Shown here: positions 1-6,257 of the stretch, piece after piece
Position numbering within the stretch: position 1 is the first letter of the stretch
Layout: every line of letters starts with the position of its first letter
DNA from: Spirochaetales bacterium
GTDB lineage: Bacteria; Spirochaetota; Spirochaetia; DSM-27196; SLST01
Reading direction: 5' to 3'
NCBI GenBank assembly: GCA_007130265.1
Contig: SLST01000294.1
Span: forward strand, 1 to 7,079
DNA length: 7,079 nt
The notes under the pieces: model-generated
The model's database searches: none
Seen by the model: the letters and a program-made list of their open reading frames with translations, nothing else
What the model was told of the DNA's origin: nothing
Translations under genes and position numbers: made by a program

Positions 1-1149
1 CACCGGCGGGCGATAGCCGTGGTCGCCGCCGCAGTTGCGCTGCTCGTTACGTTGAGCGGGTGCGGCAACGAGCTGATCGATCTCGACGAGATCGAACCGC
101 AGGTCTACACCGTGAGCTTCGACCGGCAGGGCGGCTCCGGAGGGTCCACGGCGGTCACGGTGAGCCTTGGCTCGCCGATGCCGCAGGCGGCAGCCCCCAC
201 GAGGAGCGGATTCGTGTTCGGCGGCTACTACAGCGGTATCGGCGGAAGCGGCACGCAGTACTACACCGCGTCCATGGAGAGCGCCCGCTCTTGGAACATT
301 CCTTCTGACGTCGAGCTCGTCGCATTCTGGGCGGACGCCTTCTCGCCCCATGTTGGCGCGATGCGCTACGTCCCCGGTGGAACGTTCCAGCGCGACGGCA
401 CGGCCTCCAACACAACCACGGTGAGCGCGTTTCGCATGAGTGTCTACCCGATCACTCAGGCGCAGTACGTGGCGGTGACCGGGAAGGCGAACCCGAGCGT
501 GTACGCCAGCGGTGCCGATGCCCCGAGCCGTCCGGTCGAGAGCGTAAGCTGGTACGATGCGCTGGTGTTCTGCAACATGCTGAGCATCGCTGACGGCAAG
601 ACTCCGGTCTACACCATCGCGGGATCGACGAACCCTGCAGACTGGGGAGCGGTTCCCCCCACCCGTAATCTAGCCTGGGATGCGGCAATCATGAACCTGG
701 CCGCGGACGGGTACCGGCTGCCCACGGAGGCCGAGTGGATGTGGGCGGCTATGGGAGCGATGAGCGGACACGATTACAGCGGGAGCGGGGTCTATACGAC
801 CGGGTACCTCAAAGCGTTTGCCGGGTCGACCGGGTCAAACAGCATCGACGACTACGCGTGGTACGGCCCCAACTCCGGCGGTACGACGCATCCGGTAGGG
901 GCGAAGCTCCCGAACGAGCTTGGACTGGACGACATGAGCGGGAACGTGTGGGAGTGGACGTGGGACCGGTATGCGTCCTACCCGACCGGATCGCTTTCGG
1001 ACCCGAGAGGCCCTGCCTCGGGCCCGTACCGGGTTCTCCGGGGCGGCAGCTGGTACAACAGCGCCTCCGGCTGCACGGTTGCCCTCCGGGGCAGCGACGG
1101 CCCGGACTCCCGGTACGACAGCCGCGGGTTCCGGGTCGTGTCCCGCTGA
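1..1149 (+). CDS. SUMF1/FGE-like lipoprotein with InlB-type beta repeat (5' end outside window)
   Basis: Probable surface or periplasmic lipoprotein. The frame is open to base 1. The first possible start in the window is GTG at 19, but codons 1-18 read HRRAIA, a positively charged n-region, so the true start is probably further left. Counting from GTG19, a hydrophobic stretch leads to the lipobox LSGC (Cys15), the predicted lipidation site. Residues about 29-105 form a Listeria/Bacteroides-type repeat (VSFDRQGG, PTRSGFVFGGYY, ELVAFW). Residues about 113-376 are a SUMF1/FGE-sulfatase-type fold with PVESVSWYDA, GYRLPTEAEW (231-240), DMSGNVWEW (305-313), RVLRGGSW (to 345) and GFRVV (370-374). 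The only cysteine after GGSW is Cys352 in SASGC; the catalytic cysteine pair of true formylglycine-generating enzymes is not visible. A sugar-, peptide- or surface-binding role is therefore likelier than sulfatase activation. It converges on the sulfatase remnant. Family assignment is sure; function is not. Confidence 0.9.
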   Translation, partial: HRRAIAVVAAAVALLVTLSGCGNELIDLDEIEPQVYTVSFDRQGGSGGSTAVTVSLGSPMPQAAAPTRSGFVFGGYYSGIGGSGTQYYTASMESARSWNIPSDVELVAFWADAFSPHVGAMRYVPGGTFQRDGTASNTTTVSAFRMSVYPITQAQYVAVTGKANPSVYASGADAPSRPVESVSWYDALVFCNMLSIADGKTPVYTIAGSTNPADWGAVPPTRNLAWDAAIMNLAADGYRLPTEAEWMWAAMGAMSGHDYSGSGVYTTGYLKAFAGSTGSNSIDDYAWYGPNSGGTTHPVGAKLPNELGLDDMSGNVWEWTWDRYASYPTGSLSDPRGPASGPYRVLRGGSWYNSASGCTVALRGSDGPDSRYDSRGFRVVSR

Positions 1150-1264
1150 GTTCTGCCTCAGCAGGAGCGAGGCCGCGGTGGGGCAGCGGAAAGCGGTCGC
1201 CGTGTCCCGGGCTCCCCCGGAATGTGCGGTTCGCTCGCCGGTGACGCACCCTCCGTGTCTACTT

Positions 1265-1585
1265 CTACGTCAACCTCACGACGCCGGCGGACACGTCCGC
1301 CTCCCATGCAGCCAGAGAGCGGGAAAGCGTCTCTACCACCGTCGGTTCGCTGCCGGCAAGGTCGTTCGCCTCTGTCGGATCCGCCGCCAGGTCGAAGAGC
1401 TGTGGGACCGCGCCGGAGGATCCTCCTTCCGCAGGAACCACCAGTTTCCAGCTGCCTCGACGAACGGCCCTCTGGCCGTGATGCCGCCAGAGAAGCTCTC
1501 TCCCCCCCATGCTGCCCGAACCGGTGACAACCGGCACGAGACTCACACCGTCCAGTCTTGGCGTGTCCGGTATATCAAGGCCTGC
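1265..1585 (-). pseudogene. Sulfatase remnant B: C-terminal fragment of a second sulfatase
   Basis: This piece continues remnant A in a different reading frame. It starts at about AGLDIP, just past the junction near 1577-1590, and ends at a TAG stop (1265-1267). It carries the standard C-terminal layout of the type I sulfatase family: LDGVSLVPVVTG, then RELLWRHHGQRAVRRGSWKLV, then QLFDLAADPTEANDLA, then a final helix (VVETLSRSLAAWEADV). All catalytic parts, including the N-terminal C/S-x-P-x-R site modified to formylglycine, are absent. The LDGVSL...WKLV block occupies the same family position as EDSVSNLP...SLRKG in remnant A. The two are therefore corresponding parts of two sulfatases, not one gene with a simple frameshift. 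It is very unlikely to give a working enzyme. Confidence 0.75.
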
Positions 1586-2039
1586 CCTTGCGAAGCGAGA
1601 AGGATCCGTCGATGGAATGGTATACCGTTGCCTCCCGCAAGGAAGCATCGCCCGCCGACTCCATCCAGAGTGGCAGATTGCTGACGCTGTCTTCGTCGGC
1701 CTCGTCCGGGACGAATGTCCCGGTAACTTCCGCCATGGTCGCGTAGAGATCCGCGAGACACACTGTCTCGCCGCAGCGGCTGCCGGCCCGTATCTGAGCG
1801 GGCCAGCGAACGAGGAGTGGAATCCGGTGCCCACCTTCGTAGATGTCGGCCTTGGCGCCACGAAAGACATAGATAGGGCTGTGATCGTACCGGGCAAGCG
1901 CCTTGAAGTCGGCCATTGGTGAACAACCGTTATCGCTCGCAAAGACAAAGATGGTGTCCTCCGTGATGCCTTTTTCCTCGAGCCTGGAAGTCAGTTGGGC
2001 GACCACGTCGTCACACATCAGCACGAAGTCGCCAGGGCG
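1586..2039 (-). pseudogene. Sulfatase remnant A: internal/C-terminal fragment lacking the catalytic N-terminus
   Basis: The frame is closed upstream by TAA (2040-2042) and runs RPGDFVLMCDDVVAQL, with a possible GTG at 2022-2024. It then has the classic sulfatase segment ITEDTIFVFASDNG, where DN is a metal-ligand pair of the family, then YVFRGAKADIYEGGHRIPLLVRWPA, then CLADLYATMAEVTG and EDSVSNLPLW. It continues to HSIDGSFSLRKG and meets TGA at 1575-1577, exactly where family members go on with KWKL. The N-terminal several hundred residues expected of an arylsulfatase, including the formylglycine motif, are missing: only 48 bases separate this fragment from the stop of the PLP-enzyme gene. This is a decayed gene cut at both ends. 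A sequencing frameshift cannot explain the missing N-terminus. Confidence 0.8.
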
Positions 2040-2087
2040 TTACGCGCAAGGCGGCGTACGCGGTTCTCAATGACTCGGCTTCACTAC

Positions 2088-3254
2088 TCACAACAGTTTC
2101 AGCGACTCATCCAGGTCGGTGAGGAGATCGTCCAGGTTGTCCTGACCGACGTAGAACCGCACGTGGCTTCGTCTCGAGCCATCACCATACTGCCGGGGCT
2201 CTATGATCAGACTCTCGTACCCACCCCAGCTTACGGCGATCTTGAAGAGCTGCAGATTGTTCACGAATGCTCGTGATCGTTCAGCCGGGGCGTCCATGAC
2301 CATGCTCATCAGACTCGAAAACCCGAGCATCTGCCGTTTGGCCAGCTCGTGCTGCGGATGGGACTCGAGGCCGGGGTAGTTGACCGTTACGATCCTGGGG
2401 TGCCGGCTCAGATGCTCAGCCACTTTCATGCCGTTGTGCTGGTGCAGCTTCATCCGGACGGGCAAGGTTCTCAGGCCCCGGAGCGCAAGATAACTCTCCT
2501 GTGGGTGCAGGATGCCGCCGTACTGCGAGCGGATCCGCACCAACTCACGGACATGATCCCAGCTTCCGGTTACGGCACCACCGATGATATCGGAGTGCCC
2601 TCCAATATACTTTGAGAGCGAGTGGACCACCAGGTCAATCCCGAGGGTGTGGGGCTTCTGATGAAGCGGCGTCGCCCAGGTGTTGTCGATGGCGGTGAGA
2701 ATTCCCCTGGAACGAGCGAGCTCACTCACTGCCGCCAGGTCCTGGAGACCGTACACCATCCCCGAAGGGCTCTCGAGATAGATGAGACGCGTGTTGGGCC
2801 GCACGGCAACAGTGAACTCGTCCATGGAGGTCCCGGCAACGACGGTAGTCTCAATCCCGTAATCCGTCAGAAATCCCGTGAGAAAGTGCGCGGCGTAGGA
2901 GTGTTCGACGACGATGGCGTGATCACCCGGTCTGAGCAGGTACATCGCTACCGAGGCGATAGCGGCCATACCTGACGCAAAGCACACCCCCCCGTCGGCA
3001 CGTTCCAGCGCGGCGAGCTTCGCCTCCAGCACTTCCACGGTGGGATTTCCCTGTCTCCCGTAGAAGTAGGTGCGTTCACTCTCGAACGGCAGTTTCAAAC
3101 CTCGCCGTGCGGTCATCTCCTCGCACGTATCGAAGATGTGGGTGGATGACTGAAAGATCGGCGTGGAAACCGAGCCCTTCTGACCGCTGTAATCGTCTGC
3201 GTAGTGCGCGCAGATCCACTCATCGCTGGTGAAGGCCATTCCGTCGTGTTCCAT
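2088..3254 (-). CDS. PLP-dependent Cys/Met metabolism enzyme, cystathionine beta-lyase-like
   Basis: Predicted 388-residue cytoplasmic enzyme of the trans-sulfuration family (fold type I PLP enzymes), full length for the family. Visible landmarks: YGRQGNPT (65-72), whose Tyr65/Arg67 match the residues that reach the neighbouring subunit's PLP phosphate; FASGM (92-96); Tyr120, which stacks on PLP; Asp190 in AIDNTW; the PLP-binding Lys215 in HSLSKYIGGHSD; RGLRTLPVRM; SWGGYESL (342-349, Trp343); and Arg366 in SHVRFYVG for the substrate carboxylate. SWGGYESL and the ending DNLDDLLTDLDESL recall E. coli MetC, so cystathionine beta-lyase is favoured; related gamma-lyases or sulfhydrylases remain possible. 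The residue two after Tyr120 is Ala, not the Cys of methionine gamma-lyase. The ATG at 3252-3254 was chosen because GAGG lies 9 bases upstream; a second ATG five codons in is possible. The frame stays open far upstream only as an antisense shadow of the LarA-like gene. Confidence 0.88.
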   Translation of the reverse strand: MEHDGMAFTSDEWICAHYADDYSGQKGSVSTPIFQSSTHIFDTCEEMTARRGLKLPFESERTYFYGRQGNPTVEVLEAKLAALERADGGVCFASGMAAIASVAMYLLRPGDHAIVVEHSYAAHFLTGFLTDYGIETTVVAGTSMDEFTVAVRPNTRLIYLESPSGMVYGLQDLAAVSELARSRGILTAIDNTWATPLHQKPHTLGIDLVVHSLSKYIGGHSDIIGGAVTGSWDHVRELVRIRSQYGGILHPQESYLALRGLRTLPVRMKLHQHNGMKVAEHLSRHPRIVTVNYPGLESHPQHELAKRQMLGFSSLMSMVMDAPAERSRAFVNNLQLFKIAVSWGGYESLIIEPRQYGDGSRRSHVRFYVGQDNLDDLLTDLDESLKLL

Positions 3255-3263
3255 TTGGGTATG

Positions 3264-3267
3264 CCTC
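3264..3267 (-). promoter_or_regulatory. Ribosome binding site of the PLP enzyme
   Basis: On the minus strand GAGG lies 9 bases before the ATG at 3254. It favours this start over the internal ATG at 3239, which has no comparable purine run at proper spacing. Confidence 0.45.
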
Positions 3268-3293
3268 GTGTGAGTGAAGGTGTGGACAGCGGC

Positions 3294-3322
3294 ATTGTCG
3301 CAGTATCTGTGAGTCTGATCAA
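3294..3322 (-). promoter_or_regulatory. Candidate sigma70-type promoter for the PLP enzyme
   Basis: Minus-strand TTGATC (3317-3322) and GACAAT (3294-3299) are separated by exactly 17 bases, each box matching four of six consensus bases. Transcription would start near 3286 and give a leader of about 30 bases that contains the GAGG site. It lies in the 231-base divergent spacer 3255-3485. I found no equally good promoter in that spacer for the plus-strand operon. Confidence 0.4.
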
Positions 3323-3475
3323 ACCCGTTGGGATTCGCGTCTTCGGTAGCCCGAACGGTACCGCTTACCGCGGTCACGCTGCTTCGCGACGGTGCAGCAA
3401 ATCCCCCAATCCAGTACGCGCTTCCGGCTGGACGCAACCGCGCACAGCGTGTACCGTGCTCCCACGGGATCCTCC

Positions 3476-3481
3476 GGGAGG
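3476..3481 (+). promoter_or_regulatory. Ribosome binding site of the LarA-like gene
   Basis: GGGAGG ends 4 bases before the ATG at 3486. It decides this start over in-frame upstream starts back to 3204, which would overlap the divergent gene and its promoter and add a stretch with no LarA-family features. Confidence 0.6.
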
Positions 3482-3485
3482 CGCC

Positions 3486-4820
3486 ATGCCAAGTATCATC
3501 AGCGAGCTGCTCTCCGATGTGCCTCTGCCTCAGGTAGTGCCGATCCGGCAGGAGTTCGAGCGCCCACGAGTGGACGATGTGGCCCGGGCAACGAGGGAGC
3601 AGATCCGCTCCTCGGGAATCCTCAATCCGCTCAAAACCACCGCGGCTGCTACCGATCGCCGGAGCCCACCGCGAGTAGCGATAACCGCTGGCAGCCGCGG
3701 CATCGCGGGTCTGCCGCAGATCCTGCGCGCATCCGTAGAGGAGGTGCGCACAGCAGGAGCGGATCCGTTCGTGGTCCCTGCGATGGGCAGCCACGGCGGC
3801 GCCACCGCGGAGGGCCAGCTCCGGGTGCTCGAAGGCCTTGGCGTTACCGAGGCCTCCGTGGGGGCGCCCATCGTGAGCTCCGTCGAGGTTGTGGAGGTAG
3901 GAAACACCGATGACGGGCTGCCGGTCCTCATCGATCGCGCCGCGGCCGGTGCGGACGCCATCCTTCTCGTGAATACCGTCAAACCGCATGTCTCCTACCG
4001 GGGGCGTTACGAGAGCGGACTCTTCAAGATGATGGCCATAGGCCTTGGCAAGCAGCACGGCGCGCAGATCTGTCACGATCTTGGCTTCACCCGCATGGCG
4101 GAGAACGTGGAGGCGATCGCGCGCGTTGTCCTCAGCAAGACGGGCATCCTGGGCGGCATCGCGATAGTGGAGAACGCCTACCATGAGACGGCCGTAATCG
4201 AAGCGATTGCGGCGGACCGTATTGCCGAGCGGGAACCTGAGCTCCTCAAGGAGGCGTGGCGCCTGATGCCGCGCCTCCCCGTCGATGAGATCGATGTGCT
4301 CGTGATAGACCGGATCGGCAAGGAGATCGCCGGAACCGGGTTCAACACCAACGTGGTTGGGCGCTACAGCGCTCCGCACATGAGCGGCGGCCCGAAGGTA
4401 CACCGACTCGTCGTTCTGGGCCTGACTTCGGCCTCTCACGGAAACGCCAACGGCGTGGGCATCGCCGACTTCACGACCGAGCGACTCTTCGCCGCGATGA
4501 GCTTCGAGGCTACCTATCCCAACTCGCTCACCTCGACGGTTCCCACGTCGGCGAAGCTGCCCATGGTGCTTCCTACAGACCGGCTCGCGATCCAGGCCGC
4601 CGTCCGAACGAGCAACGTCCGCGACAAGCGCAAGGTTCGTCTCGTTCGGATCCGCGACACGCTCGCCCTGGACGCGATTCTCGTGAGCGAGAATCTGCTC
4701 CCCGACGTGGCCGCGACCCCGAGGACGCACGTCGCCGGCGATCCACGGAAGCTCGCCTTTGACGAGCACGGGACGATCGTCGCGCTCGACGTCGGCGGCA
4801 CAAGGCAGGCCGACGCGTGA
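3486..4820 (+). CDS. LarA-like (DUF2088) protein, nickel-pincer racemase superfamily
   Basis: Predicted 444-residue cytoplasmic protein. The N-terminal half resembles the lactate racemase (LarA)/DUF2088 family: AITAGSRGIAGLPQIL, then FVVPAMGSHGGATAEG with His103, then NTVKPHVSYRG with His168, SGLFKMM with Lys181 and GLGKQHGA with His191. In Lactiplantibacillus LarA, His108 and His174 are acid/base catalysts, Lys184 is the covalent attachment point of the nickel-pincer nucleotide, and His200 binds Ni; His103, His168, Lys181 and His191 are the likely counterparts, although spacing differs. LarA homologues racemise or epimerise 2-hydroxy acids, but the substrate here cannot be read, and the cofactor-making LarB/C/E genes are not in the window. 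Thirteen bases separate its stop from the UroD-like start, so the two are almost certainly co-transcribed. Family call is good, enzyme activity inferred. A non-racemase role is possible. Confidence 0.82.
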   Translation: MPSIISELLSDVPLPQVVPIRQEFERPRVDDVARATREQIRSSGILNPLKTTAAATDRRSPPRVAITAGSRGIAGLPQILRASVEEVRTAGADPFVVPAMGSHGGATAEGQLRVLEGLGVTEASVGAPIVSSVEVVEVGNTDDGLPVLIDRAAAGADAILLVNTVKPHVSYRGRYESGLFKMMAIGLGKQHGAQICHDLGFTRMAENVEAIARVVLSKTGILGGIAIVENAYHETAVIEAIAADRIAEREPELLKEAWRLMPRLPVDEIDVLVIDRIGKEIAGTGFNTNVVGRYSAPHMSGGPKVHRLVVLGLTSASHGNANGVGIADFTTERLFAAMSFEATYPNSLTSTVPTSAKLPMVLPTDRLAIQAAVRTSNVRDKRKVRLVRIRDTLALDAILVSENLLPDVAATPRTHVAGDPRKLAFDEHGTIVALDVGGTRQADA

Positions 4821-4823
4821 CAG

Positions 4824-4828
4824 GGAGG
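4824..4828 (+). promoter_or_regulatory. Ribosome binding site of the UroD-like gene
   Basis: GGAGG starts 3 bases after the stop of the LarA-like gene and lies 5 bases before the ATG at 4834. It supports this start rather than earlier in-frame codons inside the LarA-like gene. Confidence 0.65.
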
Positions 4829-4833
4829 GATCT

Positions 4834-5928
4834 ATGCGGTACGAAGGACTCTCCGCTCCGGTTGACACAGACTGGCGCGGGCTCGTGGACACGATCCTGC
4901 GTCGTCGGACGCCGTCGCGGGTATACCACATGGAGCTGTTCCAGGATGCGGAGATCCGCGACGCGGTGGCCGAACGATTCGGTCTGACCGACGACCTCGA
5001 TCCGAACGACCCGCACTACGAGAAGCGGAAGTACATCGCCGTGCAGCGTTTCTGCGGACTCGACTATGTCCGCGTCGCGCTGGACGACCTCTCCTTCCCG
5101 CTCATCAACGCCACCACGGAGGACACCGCCGGGCTGAGACGCAGCGGGGGGCGCGCGTACCGCGACGAGCACGTGGGACCCATCAGGAACCGCGCAGACT
5201 TCGAGACCTTCCCCTGGCCGGATGTGACCGCGCCTGCAGTCACCCGAACGCTCGAGTGGTATCAGGAGAATCTCCCGGAGGAGATGTGCATCGTCTCCGG
5301 GAGCATGAGCCACTTCTGCGAGTACCTGACGTGGCTCATGGGATACGAGAGATTCTCCTACGCGCTCTACGACGATCGCCGATTGGTCGGGGATATCGCG
5401 GACAGGCTTGTGGCGTTTCACAGGCAGGCACTCGAACGGTACCTGGAGTACGACCGGGTGAAGATGATCTTCGCCAGTGACGACATGGGGTTCAAGACGG
5501 GGCTGCTCTTCTCCGCGGAGGAGATGACCGAGCTCGTACTGAAGCCCCACAGGATTATCGCTGACCGGACGCACGCAGCGGGTCTGCCGTACCTGCTCCA
5601 CTCCTGCGGCAACCTGTCGGCGATCATCGACTACCTGATCGACGAGGTGAAGATCGACGGGAAACACAGCTTCGAGGACACGATAGAAGAGGTGCGCGAG
5701 GTGAAGCACACGTACGGGCGGCGCACCGCGCTTCTGGGCGGGATCGACGTCGACTTCCTCTGCCGCTCTAATGAAGACGAGATCCGACGCCGAGTTCGGA
5801 ACACCCTCGACGTCTGCCAGCCCGGCGGCGGATACTGCCTGGGAACAGGAAACAGCGTGACGAACTACATCCCGCTTGATAACTATCTCGCTATGGTGGA
5901 CGAGGGGCGGTTGTACGGAAGGCGCTGA
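4834..5928 (+). CDS. UroD-family protein, probable corrinoid-dependent methyltransferase type
   Basis: Predicted 364-residue cytoplasmic TIM-barrel protein of the uroporphyrinogen decarboxylase superfamily. Landmarks: YHMELFQDAEI near residue 31, FPWPDV, the segment WLMGYERFSYALYDD, FASDDMGFKTG (Asp216-Asp217), GLPYLLHSCGN (His256-x-Cys258) and GGGYCLGTGNSV (Cys335). His-x-Cys plus a distant Cys is the zinc-ligand set of MtaA/CmuA-type methyltransferases, in which Zn activates the methyl-accepting thiol. A heme-pathway role is unlikely given this motif and the neighbours. No corrinoid protein or partner methyltransferase is in the window, so substrate and acceptor are unknown. It follows the LarA-like gene by 13 bases with its own strong ribosome binding site. 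Family call is firm; methyltransferase activity is inferred from the Zn motif. Confidence 0.85.
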   Translation: MRYEGLSAPVDTDWRGLVDTILRRRTPSRVYHMELFQDAEIRDAVAERFGLTDDLDPNDPHYEKRKYIAVQRFCGLDYVRVALDDLSFPLINATTEDTAGLRRSGGRAYRDEHVGPIRNRADFETFPWPDVTAPAVTRTLEWYQENLPEEMCIVSGSMSHFCEYLTWLMGYERFSYALYDDRRLVGDIADRLVAFHRQALERYLEYDRVKMIFASDDMGFKTGLLFSAEEMTELVLKPHRIIADRTHAAGLPYLLHSCGNLSAIIDYLIDEVKIDGKHSFEDTIEEVREVKHTYGRRTALLGGIDVDFLCRSNEDEIRRRVRNTLDVCQPGGGYCLGTGNSVTNYIPLDNYLAMVDEGRLYGRR

Positions 5929-6211
5929 GTCACGCGAGCGTGTCGAGCAAGCGGGTGGTCGGCGATTCCTGAGTCACGGCGCCTGGTGCCCCTGCTTTTC
6001 GCCTGCGATCCGGAGATCTCGTTGGGTGGAAGACGCTCTCGAAACCGATCAGGGGCGTCGTAGACTGCGCGGCCCTCGAGGAGGTCCGCGAACGCTTGAC
6101 CGACGAAGCGTCCAGCCCGTAACCCTCCTCCGCGGAAGACCATTCAAGCGCTCGCGTCTCGAGGTGGTGGTCCCGGTGAGGATAGGAGCCGGTATTTGAG
6201 ACGCAAAGTGT

Positions 6212-6224
6212 AACTTTTTAAGTT
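6212..6224. repeat. Short palindrome upstream of toxin-antitoxin promoter
   Basis: AACTT, three T, AAGTT: perfect 5-base arms around a 3-base centre, just before and partly overlapping the candidate -35 box. It could be an extra operator half-site, or just part of an AT-rich upstream element. Confidence 0.35.
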
Positions 6225-6256
6225 TACGATACGGGAACATAACCGTACTATATCGT
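6223..6256 (+). promoter_or_regulatory. Toxin-antitoxin promoter with nested inverted repeats (candidate operator)
   Basis: TTTACG (6223-6228) and TACTAT (6246-6251) are spaced by exactly 17 bases and each match four of six sigma70 consensus bases. The expected start of transcription falls at about 6258, the A of the antitoxin ATG, so the message would be leaderless; no Shine-Dalgarno sequence precedes the ATG. Two perfect inverted repeats sit over the promoter: outer ACGATA (6226-6231) with TATCGT (6251-6256), inner TACGG (6230-6234) with CCGTA (6243-6247). This is the kind of site an antitoxin or toxin-antitoxin complex binds for autorepression, which is known for Phd and VapBC systems. Operator function is inferred. 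Confidence 0.5.
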
Positions 6257-6257
6257 C

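Larger units (their letters stand above)
5929..6257. other. 329-base spacer between UroD-like gene and toxin-antitoxin operon
   Basis: No convincing gene here. Open frames exist on both strands (minus 5883-6143 with an LRAGRFVGQAFADLL run; plus frame about 5973-6107 ending VVDCAALEEVRERLTDEASSP), but neither has a ribosome binding site or a family I recognise, and the minus frame runs into the UroD-like gene. It may be decayed coding sequence. The last 60 bases turn sharply AT-rich and hold the toxin-antitoxin promoter. I saw no strong terminator after the UroD-like stop: the CACGC/GCGTG repeat just behind it has only a 2-base loop and no T run. Confidence 0.5.

Noticed and set aside
1145..1162. 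GCTGAG/CTCAGC hairpin over the stop of the SUMF1-like gene
   Set aside because: Perfect 6-base stem with a 6-base loop but no T run; too short to call a terminator in GC-rich DNA.
1207..1220. CCGGG/CCCGG hairpin in the 1150-1264 spacer between convergent genes
   Set aside because: Five-base GC stem without a T tract; expected by chance at this base composition.
3428..3457. Possible plus-strand promoter CTGGAC-18-TACCGT before the LarA-like gene
   Set aside because: The -35 box matches poorly and the -10 weakly; the operon's promoter could not be assigned.
3204..3485. Upstream extension of the LarA-like frame
   Set aside because: It overlaps the divergent gene start and promoter, has no family similarity, and the GGGAGG site at 3476 fits the ATG at 3486.
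2088..4931. Very long minus-strand open frame of more than 900 codons spanning the PLP enzyme and the antisense of the LarA-like gene
   Set aside because: Only the part from 3254 down matches a protein family. The upstream part is Arg/His/Gly-rich antisense of a well-supported gene, a common shadow in GC-rich DNA.
4573..5709. Long minus-strand open frame across the UroD-like gene
   Set aside because: Antisense shadow: its product is Arg/Val/Asp-rich with no recognisable motif, while the plus strand holds clear UroD motifs.
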